Part shown: positions 16,200 through 24,686 of the stretch, piece by piece | Position numbering within the stretch: position 1 is the first letter of the stretch | How the letters are laid out: every line of letters begins with the position of its first letter | Assembly (NCBI RefSeq): GCF_900111125.1 | Contig: NZ_FOGE01000029.1 | Span: 1 to 51,814 of the forward strand | Reading direction: 5' to 3' | From: Sphingobium sp. YR768 | GTDB taxonomy: Bacteria > Pseudomonadota > Alphaproteobacteria > Sphingomonadales > Sphingomonadaceae | Length of the DNA: 51,814 bases | Translations under genes and position numbers: made by a program | Notes under the pieces: generated by a model | Told to the model about the DNA's origin: nothing | Seen by the model: only the letters and a program-made list of their open reading frames with translations | The model's database searches: none

Positions 16200-18940
16200 C
16201 AGCGCGGCGTCAGCGTGATGCGGGTGGCGGTGGTGCTGAGCGGGATGGCATAGCCGCCCCGGTCGGCCGTGCCGCCGCTGAACGCATAGGGCTTGCCGTC
16301 CTTCGTCGTGGTTTCGAACAGCAGGCGGGCCTTGGCTGTCGCCGCGTCGGCGGGATCGAGCGTCAGTACAACCTGTCCCGAAGCGGCGTCATAATCGGCG
16401 CTGACGATGCGGCCGGCCTCCAGCGTGATCCACAGGCCTGCGGGCGCGATGAACAGGCGGCGGCGGGCGCCATCCTGCGGCACGATATGGATTTTACCCG
16501 CGTCGTCCGTGACCTTGCCGCCGAAACCTAGCCAGCCCAGATCCTTGTCCTTCACCGCATAGGTGGCCGAAGCGATCGCATGGCCGTAAAAGCCCATGCC
16601 ATAATCGCCGCTGATCGCATCCCACTTCATCATGTCGGGCCAGCTATGGAAGGCGGCGGCGCCGAAGCCCTGCTGGTCGATATTGGTGATGCCGCCCATC
16701 ATGCCGCCATAGGCGACGCGCAGCAGGTGGAGATCGTCCGGGTTCTGGCGATAGGCGTCGAACAAAGGCACCGCGTTGAGCGCAGACCCATAATGGTGAA
16801 TCTGCCGTTCGATCCGCGATACCTTCCCGCCATAGAGGAAGTCCCAATAGCGGCGGGCATTGCCATTATAGCCCCAGCTTGGGATGGTCGGATCATAGCC
16901 AAGGATAACCTCCTTGGTTACATCCGCCTGCGGCTGATAACCGAAATAGCGCATCCAGGCATAGACTTCGGGCTGGCCGGTGGAGTCCCAGGCCATTTCG
17001 CTGCCGAACGGATATTTGAGCGTGCGCCAGTGATCGGCGCGGCCCTTCATCAGTTTCTCCATTTCGGTGGCCTCGGTCGTCAGGCCTTCGCGCTTCAGAT
17101 CCTTGAGGATGTCGAGGAAGATGTCGCCTTCCATCTGGCCGAACTGGGCATAATAGGGCGCGTCGCGCATCATCGCAACCGAGGTGCGATAGGCCCAGTC
17201 GAGATAGAAGCGCCAGTCATGCTGCTTCACCAAACCCTGATTGTCGCGGGCAAGGCGGTACAGCACCCAATGGCCGATCGCGACATGGGGGTAATTGTAG
17301 GAGCGGCCGAGATCGTCCGAATCCTTCTTGGACCAGGCGGTCCAGTTCTTCCAGTTGATCGCCGGATCATAATAGTCCGGAAATAACTTCGGGTCGTAGT
17401 AGAAGAGGCTCTTCTTGACCGCGCCGGCTTGCGGGCCATCGGCGACCTGAAGATGGCCGAGCACGGTTTCATTGACCACGCGTTCGAGCTTGGCGACTTC
17501 CTCCGCATTGGGGTTGTCGAGCTGCTTGATCGCGGCGGCGACCCAGCTGCCCGCGCCCCCCTCGTCGCTCATCCCCGCGACCCAGACGCGACCGTCCTGC
17601 GTCAGGATCTTATTCTCTTCCCGGTCATAGGAGAGGATGGCAGGCGAGCGGTGGAAGGGATCATCCTTGCCCTCGAACCACTGGTTCGTCGTGGTGAAAT
17701 GGCCGATATCGGCCATCACCTGCTCCAGCGGCTTGGTGATATAGTAGCTGACGGTCTGGGCCTGCCCATCGGCATAGGTGACGGTCAGGCGGGCCTGACC
17801 CCAGCCCGACGCCTTCACATCATAGCGTGCCGAACCGGGGCTGCTTTCGACCGGCGTGGCGGTCAGCGCCCCGGCGGGGAAGCTCTCGATCTTCGCGACG
17901 GGGCTGGCGGATTTGAGGTAAAGGCTGGCCGACTGGTCGGTGGGCACGACATAGCCGGGGATGCCCACTGCGACGGGGCGCTTGTTGGCGACCAGCGTAT
18001 CCTCGATCGCGCGGATGCTGGGCGCGGTGACGAAGCGCAGGCCGATGGTGCGGCTCTGGCCGGGCGCGAGCGTGATGCTGGTCGCGTCATTCCATTGCGG
18101 GCCGGCCTTGGCCCATTCCTTGTCGACGAAACCCTTGCTGGCGACGGTCCAGTCGTAAAAGCCTTCGGAGACCTGCGTGCGCGGGCTGCGGTCGGTGAAG
18201 ATGTCGTCCTTGGGCGCCGCACGGGCTTCGAGGACCGGGCGATAGGCTTCGAGCGGCGTGTTCTTCTCGGGCAGGACCAGTAGCGCCGGACCCTGACCAT
18301 TTAGGCGCGTCACCTGCAAATAGCCGGCGTCGCGACCGATATAGGGATCGACGAAGCTGGCCTGCGCATGCGCCTGATCCAGATCGCGGTCGAGGATGAT
18401 ATTGTCGAACACCATCGGCATGCCGAGCGAACCGATCTCGACCGGGGCGTTGCTGCTGTTGACCAGCGTAAACCGCAGGGCGAGGACGCCATTGTCGTTG
18501 ACCCATTGGCGTTCGACGCGCAGCGGGATGCCCGCGCCCATCGATGCGGTGATGTCGGCGGCGGCCAGTATATCGCCGCGCGCGACCAGCTTCACGATCG
18601 GTTTGCGGGCATGGGCGGAGGCATAATCCTGCCATGCGCCATCGCCGCTCTTCAGGCGGAGATGGAGGTCGCCGATATGGACATAGCCGTCGCCAGCCCG
18701 TTCCGCTTCGCGGGCGGCGGGGACATAATCGAACGCGGCGTCGCCGCTGGGCGAAAGATGCGCCAGCGTCTGCGTGTCGGTGCGGAGCGCAAGGTCGAAG
18801 GTCGGCGTCTTGTACGCGGTCTTCGCGATCGGCGGGATGACCTTCCTGGCGGGCTGAGCCTCGGCGAAGGCGGCCTGCGCCGGGATCAGCGCGGGCACGG
18901 ACGCCAGCAGCAGGGCGATCAGGGGGAGCTTCTTGATCAT
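16199..18940 (-). CDS. DUF5695-like large secreted protein, candidate glycoside hydrolase
   Basis: About 913 residues with a clear signal peptide (KKLPLIALLLASVPALIPAQAAFA). The N-terminal half is a beta-sandwich region (residues 45-400) containing GDGYVHIGDLHLRL; the C-terminal half (430-800) is rich in Trp/Tyr helices such as YNYPHVAIGHWVLYRLAR and RYWDFLYGGKVSRIERQIHHYG, consistent with an (alpha/alpha) toroid. This looks like DUF5695, a family of unsettled function. The start at 18940 has GAGGA upstream; an ATG at 18955 overlapping the previous stop is an alternative, while longer frames upstream are shadows of the S9 gene. Placed among extensin-type peptidases and arabinofuranosidases, it may act on an arabinoside or on hydroxyproline-linked sugar. 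Confidence 0.7.
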   Translation of the reverse strand: MIKKLPLIALLLASVPALIPAQAAFAEAQPARKVIPPIAKTAYKTPTFDLALRTDTQTLAHLSPSGDAAFDYVPAAREAERAGDGYVHIGDLHLRLKSGDGAWQDYASAHARKPIVKLVARGDILAAADITASMGAGIPLRVERQWVNDNGVLALRFTLVNSSNAPVEIGSLGMPMVFDNIILDRDLDQAHAQASFVDPYIGRDAGYLQVTRLNGQGPALLVLPEKNTPLEAYRPVLEARAAPKDDIFTDRSPRTQVSEGFYDWTVASKGFVDKEWAKAGPQWNDATSITLAPGQSRTIGLRFVTAPSIRAIEDTLVANKRPVAVGIPGYVVPTDQSASLYLKSASPVAKIESFPAGALTATPVESSPGSARYDVKASGWGQARLTVTYADGQAQTVSYYITKPLEQVMADIGHFTTTNQWFEGKDDPFHRSPAILSYDREENKILTQDGRVWVAGMSDEGGAGSWVAAAIKQLDNPNAEEVAKLERVVNETVLGHLQVADGPQAGAVKKSLFYYDPKLFPDYYDPAINWKNWTAWSKKDSDDLGRSYNYPHVAIGHWVLYRLARDNQGLVKQHDWRFYLDWAYRTSVAMMRDAPYYAQFGQMEGDIFLDILKDLKREGLTTEATEMEKLMKGRADHWRTLKYPFGSEMAWDSTGQPEVYAWMRYFGYQPQADVTKEVILGYDPTIPSWGYNGNARRYWDFLYGGKVSRIERQIHHYGSALNAVPLFDAYRQNPDDLHLLRVAYGGMMGGITNIDQQGFGAAAFHSWPDMMKWDAISGDYGMGFYGHAIASATYAVKDKDLGWLGFGGKVTDDAGKIHIVPQDGARRRLFIAPAGLWITLEAGRIVSADYDAASGQVVLTLDPADAATAKARLLFETTTKDGKPYAFSGGTADRGGYAIPLSTTATRITLTPR

Positions 18941-18951
18941 GGTCGTCCTCG

Positions 18952-21327
18952 TCATTTCGCGGCGGGGGTGCGGGCGGCCTGTGGAGCCGTGAGCGCGGGC
19001 GGGGTTTCGCCCAGCAGGTTGAGCGTGAAATAGTCGCGCAGCTTCTTCCAGAAGAAGGGCTGATAGACGCGGTGGGTGGTGTTGGGCAGGACGACCAGAT
19101 CGACGTCGCGCCCGGCATCCATCAGCGCCTTGGCGAGGCGGAAGCTTTCCGTCACCGGCACATTGTCGTCGATATCGCCATGGATCAGCAGCAGCTTGCC
19201 CATCAGATTGCCGGCGACCGACATGTTGCTGTTGCGCTCCCATGTCGCTTCGTCCGGGTTGCCCATGGACACTTCGGGCCACCATGTCTTGTCGAGGCGG
19301 AGGTCGTGATTGCCGGAGGAGGAGACGCCGACCGTGAAGAAATTCGGACGCCGCAGCACGAAGCGGGCGGTGTCGTAACCGCCGGCCGATCCGCCGAACA
19401 CGCCGACGCGGGTGGCGTCCATATAGGGATATTTCGCGGCCATCTGTCGGATGAGGCTGATATGATCGTCCAAGCCGACTTCGCCCAGATTCTGATAGGC
19501 GGGCAGGCGGAAGGCCTGTCCCCGGCGGGAGGTGCCGGTGCCGTCGATCATCACCACGATCGCGCCGATCTGCGCCACGGCATTGCCGGCCACGCGATGC
19601 GCGTCGTTCCAGGTGGCCGGCACGTCGGTCGTGGTCGGGCCGGTATAGACATTGTCGATGATGGGGTAGCGGCGCTTCGCATCGAAGTTCGCCGGGCGGA
19701 AGATCATGCCGTAGATCGGCGTATGGCCGTCCGCCGCGACGCCCTGGAACGGTTCGGGCGATGTATAGCCGACGGCGCGCAGGCGGCTGTCGTCGGCGGT
19801 GGCGAGGTCCATGACGATCCTGCCGGTCTGCCCCTCGCGCAGCACGGCGTGAGTGGGGCTGGTGGGGCTGGACATCTGGTCGACGATCCATCGGCCGTCG
19901 TCGGACAGGGTCGCGTCATGATCGAGCGGTTCGGGCGTCAGTTCGGTCGGGTCGCCGCCGTTCAGCGAAACGCGATAGAGTGCGCGCCAATAGGGATTGC
20001 GGGTCTTTTCGCGGCCCACGCCGGTGACGATGAGGGAGGATTTGTCCCCGGCGACATGGTCGACCGACAGCACTTCCCATTCCCCCCGAGTAAGCGGTTT
20101 CCCGCCATCGGGCGCATCAGGGGTGACGAGATAGAGCTGCGCCCAGCCGGACCGTTCGGAGATGGAGAGTTCTCCGCCCAGATCAGGCGCGGGCAGGATC
20201 ATGCTGGACGTGACGGTGACGAGCGGCTTGACCGCTTCATGCGCGACGATGCGCGCGGCGCCGCTGTCGGGATCAGCCTGATAGACCGCCTGTTGCTTGT
20301 AGCCGCGTTCGGTCCAGAGGATGCGCGGCTTGCCGTTCACCCAGCCCATGTCGGGCGGCGAGGGATAGAGGATGGATTCCGAGGGAATCGCGAGCGGCAC
20401 GATCTTCGCCTTGCCCGCCTTCATCGCCTGTTCGATGTCGATGACGAAGCGGGTCGCCTGCGGCAGCTTTTCCGCGCCGGCGAGCGGGTAGACATAGGAG
20501 AAGCTGCGCGGATAAAATTCGCCCGGCGGGTTTTGCTGGGTGATGGAGAGCTTCTTCACGTCGCGCGTGTCGAGCCGCCAGCTCAGCAGATAACGGCCAT
20601 CGGGCGACCATGCGCCGGACACGGGCATGTCCGGTTCTTCGGTGCCGGCGCGCAATATGTCGGCAAGTTGCGGGATGGAGCGGCCATAGGGCTGTTCGCG
20701 GGTGCCGTCAGTGGTGAGGGCGACTTGCTTGCCGCTCTTCGTATCGACCGCGATCAGGTTGTAATTGCGCGCGACGATGCGGAAGCGGCCGTCGGGTGAA
20801 GGGAGGGAGAGGTCTTCCTTCCGTGGCGCTTCGACGATCTTCTCGGCCTTGCCATCGGCGGCGAGGGTCCAGCGGCCATCCAGCGCGGCGAAGCGCAGAG
20901 TCTTGGTCGCCGGATCATAATCGACTTCGGCGATATGGGCGGCTTCTGCGTCGACGCTCTTGCCGGTTGCGGCGCTCAGAGCGGCGAGAATCTGCGCGGT
21001 GGTCGCGACCTGCGTCTTGGCGAGCGTCGAAAGATCGACATAGGTGTAGCTCTGCGCGAGGCGATTGCCGGTGCGGTAGAACAGACCCTTGCCCTCGGCG
21101 ACGAAGCGCGGGGCGACGTCTGCATTGTCGATCAGGTCGGACAGGCCCTGGCCATTGAACTTGTCGGACAGGGCATAGCGGGCGCGGATGTCCGGCGCGG
21201 CGGCGGCTGCCGGTGCCGTGGTCCGGGCATGGGTCGGGGCCGCCATGGCGATGATCGCGCCGGCAAGGGCGAGGAGGCTGATCGACCGGGAAACAAGGGT
21301 AAGACGGGCACGCACGGGACCTGGCAC
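18952..21327 (-). CDS. S9 family prolyl peptidase (DPP-IV type), exported
   Basis: A 791-residue serine peptidase with an N-terminal signal or anchor (residues 12-35), a beta-propeller (about 50-540) and an alpha/beta-hydrolase domain. The catalytic triad reads S647 in VFGGSAGGYD, D720 in IHGDIDDNVPV and H752 in PNTTHRVYQ. DPP-IV relatives remove X-Pro or X-Ala dipeptides from N-termini. The nucleophile motif is GGSAGG rather than the GWSYGG of classical DPP-IV, so specificity may differ. The start is uncertain: GTG 21327 has no good ribosome site, and GTG 21315 is an alternative. It is the first gene of the operon down to 12736, with the shared operator 56 bases upstream. Confidence 0.88.
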   Translation of the reverse strand: MPGPVRARLTLVSRSISLLALAGAIIAMAAPTHARTTAPAAAAAPDIRARYALSDKFNGQGLSDLIDNADVAPRFVAEGKGLFYRTGNRLAQSYTYVDLSTLAKTQVATTAQILAALSAATGKSVDAEAAHIAEVDYDPATKTLRFAALDGRWTLAADGKAEKIVEAPRKEDLSLPSPDGRFRIVARNYNLIAVDTKSGKQVALTTDGTREQPYGRSIPQLADILRAGTEEPDMPVSGAWSPDGRYLLSWRLDTRDVKKLSITQQNPPGEFYPRSFSYVYPLAGAEKLPQATRFVIDIEQAMKAGKAKIVPLAIPSESILYPSPPDMGWVNGKPRILWTERGYKQQAVYQADPDSGAARIVAHEAVKPLVTVTSSMILPAPDLGGELSISERSGWAQLYLVTPDAPDGGKPLTRGEWEVLSVDHVAGDKSSLIVTGVGREKTRNPYWRALYRVSLNGGDPTELTPEPLDHDATLSDDGRWIVDQMSSPTSPTHAVLREGQTGRIVMDLATADDSRLRAVGYTSPEPFQGVAADGHTPIYGMIFRPANFDAKRRYPIIDNVYTGPTTTDVPATWNDAHRVAGNAVAQIGAIVVMIDGTGTSRRGQAFRLPAYQNLGEVGLDDHISLIRQMAAKYPYMDATRVGVFGGSAGGYDTARFVLRRPNFFTVGVSSSGNHDLRLDKTWWPEVSMGNPDEATWERNSNMSVAGNLMGKLLLIHGDIDDNVPVTESFRLAKALMDAGRDVDLVVLPNTTHRVYQPFFWKKLRDYFTLNLLGETPPALTAPQAARTPAAK

Positions 21328-21382
21328 CTGTAGTTTTTGGAAAAGATGGCGCCGTCATGACCGTGAACCATGGACAGGTCAA

Positions 21383-21398
21383 CAATAATATACGATAT
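21383..21398. promoter_or_regulatory. Shared palindromic operator, site B (divergent promoter)
   Basis: CAATAATATACGATAT keeps the right half TATACGATAT of the consensus exactly and matches 12 of 16 bases overall; the left half is degenerate. It sits between the S9 peptidase start (21327, minus) and the GntR/FCD start (21462, plus). One bound dimer could thus control the peptidase operon and the regulator itself. The gap 21328-21461 contains no other feature I can name. Confidence 0.55.
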
Positions 21399-21461
21399 AA
21401 GATCAGCCTTTTTCATGCTGGCCCGACGAAGGCGGCATGGCATAAGGCGTAAAAGGATTGG

Positions 21462-22211
21462 ATGACGGGCATGGATGATCAGCGGTTTCAGGCAGAGGGC
21501 GGGGGTATCGCGCCGCTGATGACGGGGCGGCTGCACCATGCCGTGGCACAGCGTATCGCGATCCAGATCGTCAGTGGTACGCTGCCCGTCGGCCATGTCT
21601 TCGCGGCCGAGGTGGACCATGCCGAAACATTGGGCATATCGCGATCGGTGCTGCGGGAAGCCTTCCGCATCCTGACCGCCAAGGGGCTGGTCAGCAGCAA
21701 GCCCAAGGCGGGGACCAAGGTCAATGAGCGGCGCAAATGGAGCATGCTCGATCCAGATGTGCTGGCCTGGCAGATCCAGTCCGCGCCGACCGAGGAATTT
21801 CTGCGCGACCTGTTCGAGCTGCGCATGATGGTGGAGCCGCAGGCGGCGGAAATGGCGGCTTTGCGGCGTAATGACGGGCAGTTGGTGGACATGGCCAATG
21901 CGCTGGACGCGATGGAGCGATACACGCTGGCGACGGAAAAGGGGCGAGCGGCGGACCAGCGATTCCATGGATTGCTGATGGAAGCGGCGTGCAACGAGAT
22001 GCTCTATGCCCTGTCCAGTTCGATCATGTCGGCGATCGCCTGGACCACGGCGACCAAGCAGCGGGTGCAGGAATCGCCGCGCGACCCGATGCCGGAGCAT
22101 CGCGCCCTCTATCGCGAGATCGCCGCGCAGAATCCGCGTCAGGCGCAAAAGGCGATGCGGACGCTGATCGAACTGGCGCTGTCCGACATGCAGATTGCGC
22201 TGCGTCGATAA
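21462..22211 (+). CDS. GntR-family transcriptional regulator, FCD type (second copy)
   Basis: A 249-residue regulator with a winged helix (residues about 20-85; ETLGISRSVLREAFRILTAK is the recognition part) and an FCD domain. FCD ligand candidates are in ELRMMVEPQAAEMA, DQRFHGLLMEAA and MPEHRALYREI. The start is ATG 21462 with AAAAGGA four bases upstream; ATG 21471 is possible. It lies in the centre of the locus between two divergently controlled gene groups, with copies of the palindrome both upstream of itself (21383) and just downstream of it (22278). This makes it the best candidate for the regulator that reads all five sites. The ligand is unknown; hydroxyproline or an arabinose derivative is plausible. 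Confidence 0.9.
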   Translation: MTGMDDQRFQAEGGGIAPLMTGRLHHAVAQRIAIQIVSGTLPVGHVFAAEVDHAETLGISRSVLREAFRILTAKGLVSSKPKAGTKVNERRKWSMLDPDVLAWQIQSAPTEEFLRDLFELRMMVEPQAAEMAALRRNDGQLVDMANALDAMERYTLATEKGRAADQRFHGLLMEAACNEMLYALSSSIMSAIAWTTATKQRVQESPRDPMPEHRALYREIAAQNPRQAQKAMRTLIELALSDMQIALRR

Positions 22212-22255
22212 GGCGCTGAAATCCTGCCTCTTCCGATGATAGCGGCGATTGGGGA

Positions 22256-22283
22256 TTGACAGCAAAGGGGCACGCTCTATCGT
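22256..22283 (+). promoter_or_regulatory. Promoter of the arabinofuranosidase operon
   Basis: A perfect -35 TTGACA (22256-22261) is followed after 16 bases by TATCGT (22278-22283) as a possible -10. The -10 lies inside the left half of the palindromic operator, so repressor binding would block RNA polymerase. The assignment is by eye. Confidence 0.5.
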
Positions 22284-22297
22284 ATAGTATACGATAT
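22278..22297. promoter_or_regulatory. Shared palindromic operator, site C (19-bp variant)
   Basis: TATCGTATA, a central G (22287), and TATACGATA form a perfect 19-bp palindrome (22278-22296). In the alignment used for the other sites (22282-22297) it matches the consensus at 14 of 16 bases. The half sites are therefore present in both an even-centred and an odd-centred arrangement, one or more bases further apart than at 33616. It overlaps the promoter of the gene at 22317. Confidence 0.7.
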
Positions 22298-22316
22298 TCG
22301 GTAGGAGTGTTTAGGA

Positions 22317-24686
22317 ATGAAAGCCAATCGCCGCGAGTGGCTGGCAGGGGTGGCCGCCCTTGCCGTCTGCGCTGTTCCCTTTTCGGGCATGGCCGCGATC
22401 GCGCCCAGGATTCCGTTGCGCGCCAAGCCGCTGCCGCTGACCGATGTGCGCCTGCTGCCGTCCGATTATGCGACGGCGGTGGAGGTGAACATCGCCTATC
22501 TCCTGTCGCTCAGCCCCGATCGCTTCCTCCATAATTTCCGCAAATATGCAGGGCTGGAACCCAAGGCGCCCATCTATGGCGGCTGGGAATCCGACACGAT
22601 CGCCGGGCACACGCTGGGCCATTATATCACCGCCTTGGTGCTGGGCTGGCAGCAGACGGGCGATGCCGAATGCCGCCGTCGGGCCGATTATATCGTCGAT
22701 GAACTGGCGCTGTGTCAGGCGCAGCGCAAGGATGGCTATATCGGCGCGCTGGGCCGCAAGACCAAGGACGGCCAGATCGTCGATGGCGAGCAGATTTTCC
22801 CCGAAGTGATGCAGGGGCAGATCAAGTCGGGCGGCTTCGACCTCAATGGCAGCTGGTCGCCGCTCTATACCGTCCACAAATATTTCGCCGGTCTGCTCGA
22901 CGTGCATGGCGCCTGGGGCAATGCCAAGGCGCTGGAGGTCGTGATCGGCCTTGGCGGCTATTTCGAGACGGTGTTCGCCGCGCTCAATGATGCGCAGATG
23001 CAGGAATTGCTGAACTGCGAATATGGCGGCCTGAACGACAGCTATGCCGAATTATACGCCCGCACCGGCGACGCGCGCTGGCTTGCGGTGGCGGAGCGCA
23101 TCTATGACAAAAGGGTTCTCGATCCGCTGGTGGCGCAGGAGGACAAGCTGTCCAACTTCCACGCCAATACGCAGGTTCCCAAGCTGATCGGCCTCGCCCG
23201 CATCCATGAACTGACCGGCAAGGACGAGCCGGGCCGGGCCGCGCGCTTCTTCTTCGATCGGGTGACGCAGCATCACAGCTATGTCATCGGCGGCAATGCC
23301 GATCGCGAATATTTCTTCGAACCTGACACGGTGGCGCTGCACCTGACCGAATCCACCTGCGAGCATTGCAACAGCTATAATATGCTGAAGCTGACGCGGC
23401 ACCTGTATGGCTGGCAGCCCGATGGCGCGCTGTTCGACTATTATGAGCGGGCGCATCTGAACCATGTGATGTCGGCGCAGAATCCGGCCAATGCCGGCTT
23501 CACCTATATGACGCCGATGATGAGCGGCGCGCCGCGCGGCTATTCGCAGCCGGACGAGGATGCTTTCTGGTGCTGCGTCGGTTCGGGCATGGAAAGCCAC
23601 GCCAAACATGGCGATTCCATCTATTGGGAGGGCGACGATACTTTGTTCGTCAACCTGTACATCCCGTCCGAAGCGCAGTGGAAGGCGAAGGGCGTCGGCC
23701 TGACGCTGGACACCGAATATCCGTTCAAGCCCGATATCAAACTGACGATCGACGCGGTGAAGCAGGGCGCCTTTTCGCTGGCGCTGCGCATTCCCGGCTG
23801 GGCCAATGGCCGCTTTGGGTTGACGGTGAATGGTGCGCCGGTGTCGGTGAAGCCCGCCAATGGCTATGCGGTCGTCACGCGCCGCTGGAAGAAGGGCGAT
23901 GTGGTGGCGCTGAGCCTGCCGCTCGACCTGCGACTGGAGGCTGCGCCCGGATCGCCCGATGTGGTGGCGGTGGTGCGCGGGCCGATGGTGATGGCGGCCG
24001 ACCTTGGCCCGGCGGAAATGGACTGGACCGGTGTCGAGCCGGCGATGGTCGGCGAAGACCCGCTGGCGGCGTTCGCGCCGATCGTATCGGATCGTCCGCG
24101 CTATCGCACGCAGAACATCATTCGCCCGGCCAATCTGGCGTTCGTGCCTTTCTACAGCCAATATGAACGGCGCAGCGCGGTCTATTTCAAGCGATTCTCG
24201 GAATCTGCCTGGAAGACCGAAGAGGCCGCTTTCCTGGCGGAGCAAGCGCGGCAGAAGGATATCGCCGCCCGGTCGATCGACATCATGCATCTGGGCGAAA
24301 TGCAGCCTGAGCGCGACCATGCGCTGACGTCGGAATTGAGCTATCCGGCCTCCTATCGTGGGCGCAATGGCCGCGATGCGCGGTCGGGCGGCTATTTCGA
24401 ATTCACCATGAAGGTGAAGCCGGGGCCGTTGCTGTTGCAGGCGACCTATTGGGGCGGGGAGCGCAAGCGCAGCTTCGACATATTGGTCGATAATGTGAAG
24501 CTGGCGACGCAGAGCCTGGACAATGACAAGCCGGGCAAGTTCCTGGACGTCGATTATCCGATCCCCGAAGCGCTGACCAAGGGCAAGGCCAGCGTCAAGG
24601 TGCGTTTCGTGCCGCATGATCGCAGTTCGGCCGGGCCGGTGTTCGGCGTGCGGCTGTTCACGGCCAAGCCGGCAACGGCTGCATGA
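22317..24686 (+). CDS. GH127/GH146-type beta-L-arabinofuranosidase, exported
   Basis: A 789-residue DUF1680-fold glycosidase. The N-terminus NRREWLAGVAALAV resembles a Tat-type signal. The (alpha/alpha)6 catalytic region spans about 40-440. The zinc/cysteine active site of HypBA1-type enzymes can be recognised: E349 and C351 in CEHCNSYNM, and C419-C420 in FWCCVGSGME, one of which would be the nucleophilic cysteine; E331 is a candidate acid/base. C-terminal beta domains (about 450-785, including YWGGERKRSFDILVDN) match the longer GH146-like layout. HypBA1 of Bifidobacterium longum releases beta-L-arabinofuranose from hydroxyproline-linked arabinosides. The start is ATG 22317, with AGGAG 9 bases upstream. 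First gene of a four-gene operon under site C. Confidence 0.88.
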   Translation: MKANRREWLAGVAALAVCAVPFSGMAAIAPRIPLRAKPLPLTDVRLLPSDYATAVEVNIAYLLSLSPDRFLHNFRKYAGLEPKAPIYGGWESDTIAGHTLGHYITALVLGWQQTGDAECRRRADYIVDELALCQAQRKDGYIGALGRKTKDGQIVDGEQIFPEVMQGQIKSGGFDLNGSWSPLYTVHKYFAGLLDVHGAWGNAKALEVVIGLGGYFETVFAALNDAQMQELLNCEYGGLNDSYAELYARTGDARWLAVAERIYDKRVLDPLVAQEDKLSNFHANTQVPKLIGLARIHELTGKDEPGRAARFFFDRVTQHHSYVIGGNADREYFFEPDTVALHLTESTCEHCNSYNMLKLTRHLYGWQPDGALFDYYERAHLNHVMSAQNPANAGFTYMTPMMSGAPRGYSQPDEDAFWCCVGSGMESHAKHGDSIYWEGDDTLFVNLYIPSEAQWKAKGVGLTLDTEYPFKPDIKLTIDAVKQGAFSLALRIPGWANGRFGLTVNGAPVSVKPANGYAVVTRRWKKGDVVALSLPLDLRLEAAPGSPDVVAVVRGPMVMAADLGPAEMDWTGVEPAMVGEDPLAAFAPIVSDRPRYRTQNIIRPANLAFVPFYSQYERRSAVYFKRFSESAWKTEEAAFLAEQARQKDIAARSIDIMHLGEMQPERDHALTSELSYPASYRGRNGRDARSGGYFEFTMKVKPGPLLLQATYWGGERKRSFDILVDNVKLATQSLDNDKPGKFLDVDYPIPEALTKGKASVKVRFVPHDRSSAGPVFGVRLFTAKPATAA

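Noticed and set aside
18941..19891. N-terminal extension of the DUF5695 protein to 1230 residues
   Set aside because: The extension overlaps the S9 gene in another frame, is Arg/Pro-rich, and the signal peptide begins at 18940.
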